Source: Massilia arenae
GTDB taxonomy: Bacteria > Pseudomonadota > Gammaproteobacteria > Burkholderiales > Burkholderiaceae_D
Assembly: GCF_008014745.1 (NCBI RefSeq)
Contig: NZ_VPFD01000032.1
Location: forward strand, 1 to 63,056
Direction: 5' to 3'
Length of the DNA: 63,056 nucleotides
The first letter of the stretch is position 1, and each line of letters begins with the position of its first letter. Under the pieces are notes generated by a model, which worked only from the letters and a program-made list of their open reading frames with translations, was not told where the DNA came from and did not search any database. Both the position numbers and the translations under genes were made by a program. Shown here one piece after another: positions 59,490 through 63,056 of this stretch.

Positions 59490-60594
59490 ATGGAAGCCGA
59501 ACGCATCAACGCCATTTCCGCCCTGCTGAACGACCTGACCGGTCGTGAGGCCGAACTTCGGAGGTATCTTTGACTTCGATAAGAAGTCGGAGAAACTAGA
59601 ACAGGTCAATCAGGAGATGGAAGACCCTTCCATCTGGAACGACCAGAAGAAAGCCCAGGAAATGGGCAAAGAGAAGAAGGCGCTGGAAGGCGTCGTGCAC
59701 GTGCTCGAGAAGGCCAAGGCCGACCTGGCCGACGCGCGCGACCTGTTCGACATGGCGCGCGAGGAAGGCGACGACGACACCATCGAAGCGGTGTCCGCCG
59801 ACCTCGACGCCGTCCAGAAGATCATCGAGGCGATGGAATTCCGCCGCATGTTCAGCAATCCGATGGACCATGCCAGCTGCTTCATCGACATCCAGGCCGG
59901 CGCCGGCGGCACCGAAGCCCAGGACTGGGCCTCGATGCTGTTGCGTCAATACCTGCGCTACTGCGAACGCAAGGGCTTCAAGGCCGAGATCCTCGAACAG
60001 TCCGAGGGCGAGGTCGCGGGCATCAAGACCGCCACCATCAAGGTCGACGGCGAGTATGCCTATGGCCACCTGCGCACCGAGACCGGCGTACACCGCCTGG
60101 TGCGCAAGTCGCCGTTCGACTCGGCCAACGGCCGCCATACCTCGTTCACCTCGCTGTTCGTGTATCCGGAAGTGGATGACTCGATCGAGATCGAGATCAA
60201 CCCGGCCGACGTGCGCATCGACACCTACCGCGCCTCGGGCGCCGGCGGTCAGCACATCAACAAGACCGATTCTGCGGTGCGCCTGACACACGGCCCATCG
60301 GGTATCGTCGTCCAGTGCCAGAACGACCGCTCGCAGCACCGCAACAAGGCCGAGGCCTGGGACATGCTACGTGCGAAGCTGTACGAGCTCGAACTGCGTA
60401 ACCGCATGAGCGAGCAGCAGAAACTGGAAGACTCCAAGACCGACGTCGGCTGGGGCCACCAGATCCGCTCCTACGTGCTCGACCAGTCGCGCATCAAGGA
60501 CTTGCGCACCGGCTTCGAAACGGGCAATACCAAGAACGTGCTCGACGGCGATCTGGACGATTTCATCTCCGCATCCCTCAAACAGAACGTTTAA
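59490..60594 (+). CDS. prfB: Peptide chain release factor 2, programmed +1 frameshift
   Basis: RF2 recognises UGA and UAA stop codons and releases the finished peptide. The first 27 codons (59490-59570) end at an in-frame TGA; a +1 shift on CTT continues in the next frame from GAC at 59572 to 60594, giving 367 residues (E. coli 365). The SPF tripeptide for stop-codon reading is in RKSPFDSANG, and the GGQ catalytic motif in SGAGGQHINKTDSAVR. It heads the prfB-HAD-lysS group. Confidence 0.97.
59560..59573 (+). promoter_or_regulatory. prfB autoregulatory frameshift site
   Basis: GGAGG (59560-59564), a Shine-Dalgarno-like stimulator, is followed by TAT, the slippery CTT (59568-59570) and TGA (59571-59573), then C. 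This matches the classic RF2 arrangement: low RF2 lets the ribosome stall at UGA and slip +1. Confidence 0.95.
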
Positions 60595-60608
60595 CAAGGT
60601 AGAACCCG

Positions 60609-61274
60609 ATGACGACACCCGCCCGCGCGCTGATTTTCGACATGGATGGCACCATCGTCGACAATATGGACTTCCACACCCAGGCGTGGATCACCTTCTT
60701 CGCGCGGCGCGGGAAAGTCATCGAGCCCGATGCCTTCTTCCGCGACACGGCCGGCCGCCAGGGCAAGGAAATCCTGCGTCACTACATGGGTGAGGAACTC
60801 ACCGATGACGAACTGGCGACCTTGAACCACGAGAAGGAAGTGCTGTACCGCGAGCTGTATGCCCCGCACCGCAGCACCCTGCCCGGCTTCGACGCCTTTA
60901 TCGAGGCGGGCGCCGCCCGTGGCTGGAAACTGGCGGTGGCCACTTCGGCCTCGCCAGGCAGCGCCAGCTTCATCCTCGACGAAATGGACCTGCACCGGCG
61001 CTTCGACGCGGTGGTGGTCGGCACGGTCGACGTCCCGCGCGGCAAGCCGCATCCGGACGTCTTCCTGAAGGCGGCCGACCGTTGCGAGACGATGCCGGCC
61101 CAGTGCATCGTGTTCGAGGACGCGCCGCTGGGCGTGGAAGCGGCGCGCCGCGCCGGCATGCGTGCGGTGGTGCTCACCACCACCCTGCCGGCCGAGGCCT
61201 TCGCCGATTTCGACAACGTCATCGCCATCGTCAACGATTTCACGCAGCTGGACGTTGAGACCCTGCTGGCCTGA
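60609..61274 (+). CDS. HAD-family phosphatase (beta-phosphoglucomutase-like)
   Basis: The 221-residue cytoplasmic enzyme has HAD motif I DMDGTIVDNM (nucleophile and acid Asp), motif II in VATSAS, motif III Lys in GKPHPDVF and motif IV EDAPLGVEAAR. A helical cap follows motif I. Small sugar phosphates are the usual substrates, and the exact one is unknown. An AAGG ribosome site nine bases before the ATG and a 14-base gap to prfB support co-transcription. Confidence 0.9.
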   Translation: MTTPARALIFDMDGTIVDNMDFHTQAWITFFARRGKVIEPDAFFRDTAGRQGKEILRHYMGEELTDDELATLNHEKEVLYRELYAPHRSTLPGFDAFIEAGAARGWKLAVATSASPGSASFILDEMDLHRRFDAVVVGTVDVPRGKPHPDVFLKAADRCETMPAQCIVFEDAPLGVEAARRAGMRAVVLTTTLPAEAFADFDNVIAIVNDFTQLDVETLLA

Positions 61275-61300
61275 ATCCACCAAGACTAGAATCACACAAT

Positions 61301-62839
61301 ATGACCACCGAAAACCAAGAACAGGCCCCGCTGCAGGCCGCTGACGAAAACAAGATCATGGCCGAGCGCCGCGCCAAGCTGGGTGCGATCCGCGAGAAAG
61401 GCGTCGCCTTCCCGAACGACTTCGTCCCGCAGCACAAGGCCGCGGACCTGGTCGAAACCTATAGCGGCAAGACCCGCGAAGAGCTGGAAGCCGAACCGGT
61501 CGCCGTGGTGCTGGCCGGCCGCATGATGCTGCGCCGCGAAGCGGGCAAGAAAGCCGCCTTCGCCACCCTGCAGGACAGTTCCGGCCCAGCGGCATCGGGC
61601 CGCATCCAGGTCTACATCGCCCTCGACAACGCTGGCATCGATGCCATGGACGCGCTGCGCAGCTACGACCTGGGCGACATCCTGGGCGTCGAAGGCACGC
61701 TGTTCAAGACCAAGACCGACGAACTGACCGTCAAGGTCACCGCGCTGCGCCTGATCACCAAGGCGATCCGTCCGCTGCCGGACAAATTCCACGGCCTGGC
61801 CGACCAGGAGACCAAGTACCGCCAGCGCTACGTCGACCTGATCATGAACGAAGAGACGCGCCGCACCTTCAAGGCGCGTACCGCCGCGATGTCGTCGATG
61901 CGCCGCTTCATGGAAAAGCACGGCTTCATGGAAGTCGAGACCCCGATGCTGCACCCGATCCCGGGCGGCGCCGCGGCCAAGCCGTTCGTCACCCACCACA
62001 ATGCGCTGGACATGGAAATGTTCCTGCGCATCGCGCCCGAGCTGTACCTGAAGCGCCTGGTGGTGGGCGGCTTCGACCGCGTGTTCGAAGTCAACCGCAA
62101 CTTCCGCAACGAAGGCGTGTCGGTCCGTCATAACCCGGAATTCACGATGATGGAATTCTATGCGGCCTACACCGACTACAAATGGATCATGAACTTCACC
62201 GAAGAGGTGATCCGCCAGGCCGCGATCGACGCCCAGGGCAGCGCCGTGCTGACCTACGGCGGCCGCGAGCTGGACCTGTCGAAGCCGTTCCAGCGCCTGA
62301 CCATCGTCGAAGCAATCGACAAGTACGCGCCGGGCTATACGCCGGAGCAGCTGAACGACGCCGAGTTCATCAAGACTGAACTCAAGACCAAGTTCGGCGT
62401 CAAGCCATTCGCCACCGCCGGCCTGGGCGCGCTGCAACTGGCGCTGTTCGAAGAGACCGCCGAAGCGCTGCTGTGGGAGCCGACCTTCATCGTCGACTAC
62501 CCGGCCGAAGTCTCGCCACTGGCGCGTGCCTCGGACACCCGTGAAGGCGTGACCGAGCGTTTCGAGCTGTTCATGGTGGGCCGCGAGATCGCCAACGGCT
62601 TCTCGGAGCTGAACGATCCCGAAGACCAGGCCGCACGCTTCCTGGCCCAAGTGGCCGCCAAGGATGCGGGCGACGACGAGGCGATGTTCTACGACGCCGA
62701 CTACATCCGCGCGCTGGAATACGGCATGCCGCCGGCCGGCGGCTGCGGCATCGGCATCGACCGCCTGATGATGCTGATCACCGACTCGCCGAATATCCGC
62801 GACGTGCTGCTGTTCCCGCACTTGCGCAAGGAAGACTGA
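61301..62839 (+). CDS. lysS: Lysyl-tRNA synthetase, class II
   Basis: This 512-residue synthetase charges tRNA-Lys. The N-terminal OB-fold anticodon domain covers about 65-170. Class II motif 1 is around MEKHGFMEVETPMLHPIPGG, motif 2 is FEVNRNFRNEGVSVRHNPEF, and motif 3 is GGCGIGIDRLMMLI. It is the last gene of the prfB group and is followed by a broken terminator and an IS4-family element. Confidence 0.97.
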   Translation: MTTENQEQAPLQAADENKIMAERRAKLGAIREKGVAFPNDFVPQHKAADLVETYSGKTREELEAEPVAVVLAGRMMLRREAGKKAAFATLQDSSGPAASGRIQVYIALDNAGIDAMDALRSYDLGDILGVEGTLFKTKTDELTVKVTALRLITKAIRPLPDKFHGLADQETKYRQRYVDLIMNEETRRTFKARTAAMSSMRRFMEKHGFMEVETPMLHPIPGGAAAKPFVTHHNALDMEMFLRIAPELYLKRLVVGGFDRVFEVNRNFRNEGVSVRHNPEFTMMEFYAAYTDYKWIMNFTEEVIRQAAIDAQGSAVLTYGGRELDLSKPFQRLTIVEAIDKYAPGYTPEQLNDAEFIKTELKTKFGVKPFATAGLGALQLALFEETAEALLWEPTFIVDYPAEVSPLARASDTREGVTERFELFMVGREIANGFSELNDPEDQAARFLAQVAAKDAGDDEAMFYDADYIRALEYGMPPAGGCGIGIDRLMMLITDSPNIRDVLLFPHLRKED

Positions 62840-62852
62840 GTCTTGAAGTGAG

Positions 62853-62870
62853 AAGGCCGCCGGAAGGCGG
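62853..62870 (+). terminator. Interrupted native terminator of lysS
   Basis: AAGGCCGCC (62853-62861), a GGAA tetraloop, then GGCGG (62866-62870) form the start of a hairpin whose expected completion, CCTT plus a T run, is missing. The IS4-family end begins at the next base. Confidence 0.55.
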
Positions 62871-62871
62871 T

Positions 62872-62909
62872 AATGCCGTTCAGTTAAGACTGAGCGGCAT
62901 TTTTCTTTT
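62872..62909 (+). terminator. Hairpin with T run formed by the IS4 left end
   Basis: AATGCCGTTCAG (62872-62883) and CTGAGCGGCATT (62890-62901) form a 12-pair stem with one wobble and a six-base loop, followed by TTTTCTTTT. It should stop transcription coming from lysS and shield the transposase gene. The left arm is part of the IS inverted repeat. Confidence 0.85.
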
Positions 62910-62952
62910 CAGGTGTTGTAAACGCTAGCTGAGGCTGTTAACCTGCGTCACC

Positions 62953-63056
62953 ATGTTTGATGACGCGCTCCATTTTCTTGTACAAGCCCAGGAAGCCCCG
63001 GACTGGGCGCGTCTGGGGCAGCACTTGCCCTATGAGTGGATTGAGCAGGCGGTTGC
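62953..63056 (+). CDS. IS4-family transposase, N-terminal fragment
   Basis: The first 34 codons give MFDDALHFLVQAQ, then LGQHLPYEWIEQAV, which match the N-terminal domain found in IS4-family transposases (LPxEWIEQA). The DDE catalytic domain lies outside the window. No strong ribosome site precedes the ATG, in line with the low expression usual for transposases. Confidence 0.85.
   Translation, partial: MFDDALHFLVQAQEAPDWARLGQHLPYEWIEQAV

Larger units (their letters stand above)
62871..63056 (+). mobile_element. Left end of an IS4-family insertion sequence (partial)
   Basis: The terminal sequence TAATGCCGTTCAGTTAAG resembles the inverted repeats of the IS4 and IS231 group, which share an ATGCC...TTAAG pattern. 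A transposase gene begins at 62953 in the right orientation and the element runs off the window. It lies 31 bases after the lysS stop. Confidence 0.75.

Noticed and set aside
61255..61292. TTGAGA and TAGAAT before lysS as a separate promoter
   Set aside because: The spacing is 26 bases, too long for sigma-70; lysS is probably read from prfB.

Overview
The window looks like a 63 kb piece of chromosome from a high-GC betaproteobacterium of the order Burkholderiales, most likely family Oxalobacteraceae (a Massilia or Telluria relative). This is inferred from gene content and codon use: an unbroken strong G/C third-position bias, housekeeping blocks in Burkholderiales style (comEC-tatD-lolD-lolC, recJ, prfB-lysS, thyA-folA), and families common in that group (DUF2069, DUF4124, DUF4337, DUF2288). 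No tRNA, rRNA, CRISPR array or replication origin was seen. Both edges lie inside insertion sequences (IS3-family tail at the left, IS4-family head at the right), so this is probably a whole contig that ends at repeats.

Layout. 0-4.3 kb: end of an IS3-family element sitting in a REP palindrome, aroC, a REC-DUF3369-GGDEF-EAL regulator and a CBS-pair protein. 4.4-9.2 kb: metY with an alpha/beta hydrolase, a di-haem peroxidase, and a YihY/BrkB membrane protein. 9.2-22.9 kb: a long plus-strand run: wrbA, DUF2069, a GlcD-like FAD dehydrogenase, DUF4124, an FtsX-type permease with an AttH/CrtC-like hydrolase, an MsbA-like exporter, a chemoreceptor, threonine aldolase, and thyA-folA-DUF4337. 23-31.8 kb: a basic amino-acid decarboxylase with a strong terminator, an ECF41-type sigma factor, dcd, a small lipoprotein, a hydrolase, then a divergent Cpx-like locus. 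In that locus a Spy/CpxP-like protein and an exported intradiol dioxygenase face a CpxR/CpxA-like pair across an array of GTAAA boxes.

31.8-44.6 kb: minus-strand block comEC, then a T6SS cargo module (Tli4-like immunity, Tle4-like lipase, VgrG), then tatD, lolD and two tandem LolC/E-type permeases. The lipase-immunity pair is visibly lower in GC than its surroundings and looks inserted between comEC and tatD. 44.8-47.5 kb: a conserved RecJ-linked protein and recJ. 47.5-59.4 kb: accessory genes between recJ and prfB: YdcF-type protein, membrane phosphoesterase, NAPE-PLD-like MBL hydrolase, a sialidase/membrane-protein trio, a LysR-PACE efflux pair, an NTF2-like protein, an Xre/RES toxin-antitoxin pair, DUF2288, and a CpdB-like nucleotidase. 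59.4-62.8 kb: prfB (with its programmed frameshift), a HAD phosphatase and lysS, whose own terminator is cut by the IS4-family element.

The most notable points are: (i) two unrelated IS elements that each landed in a hairpin (a REP loop and the lysS terminator); (ii) a Cpx-type envelope-stress switch with helically phased GTAAA boxes and an unexpected Tat/lipoprotein dioxygenase as its likely target; (iii) the VgrG-Tle4-Tli4 cargo island with a TTR-like VgrG tail; (iv) the tandem LolC/E duplication; and (v) a sialidase operon with an uncharacterised membrane-protein family.
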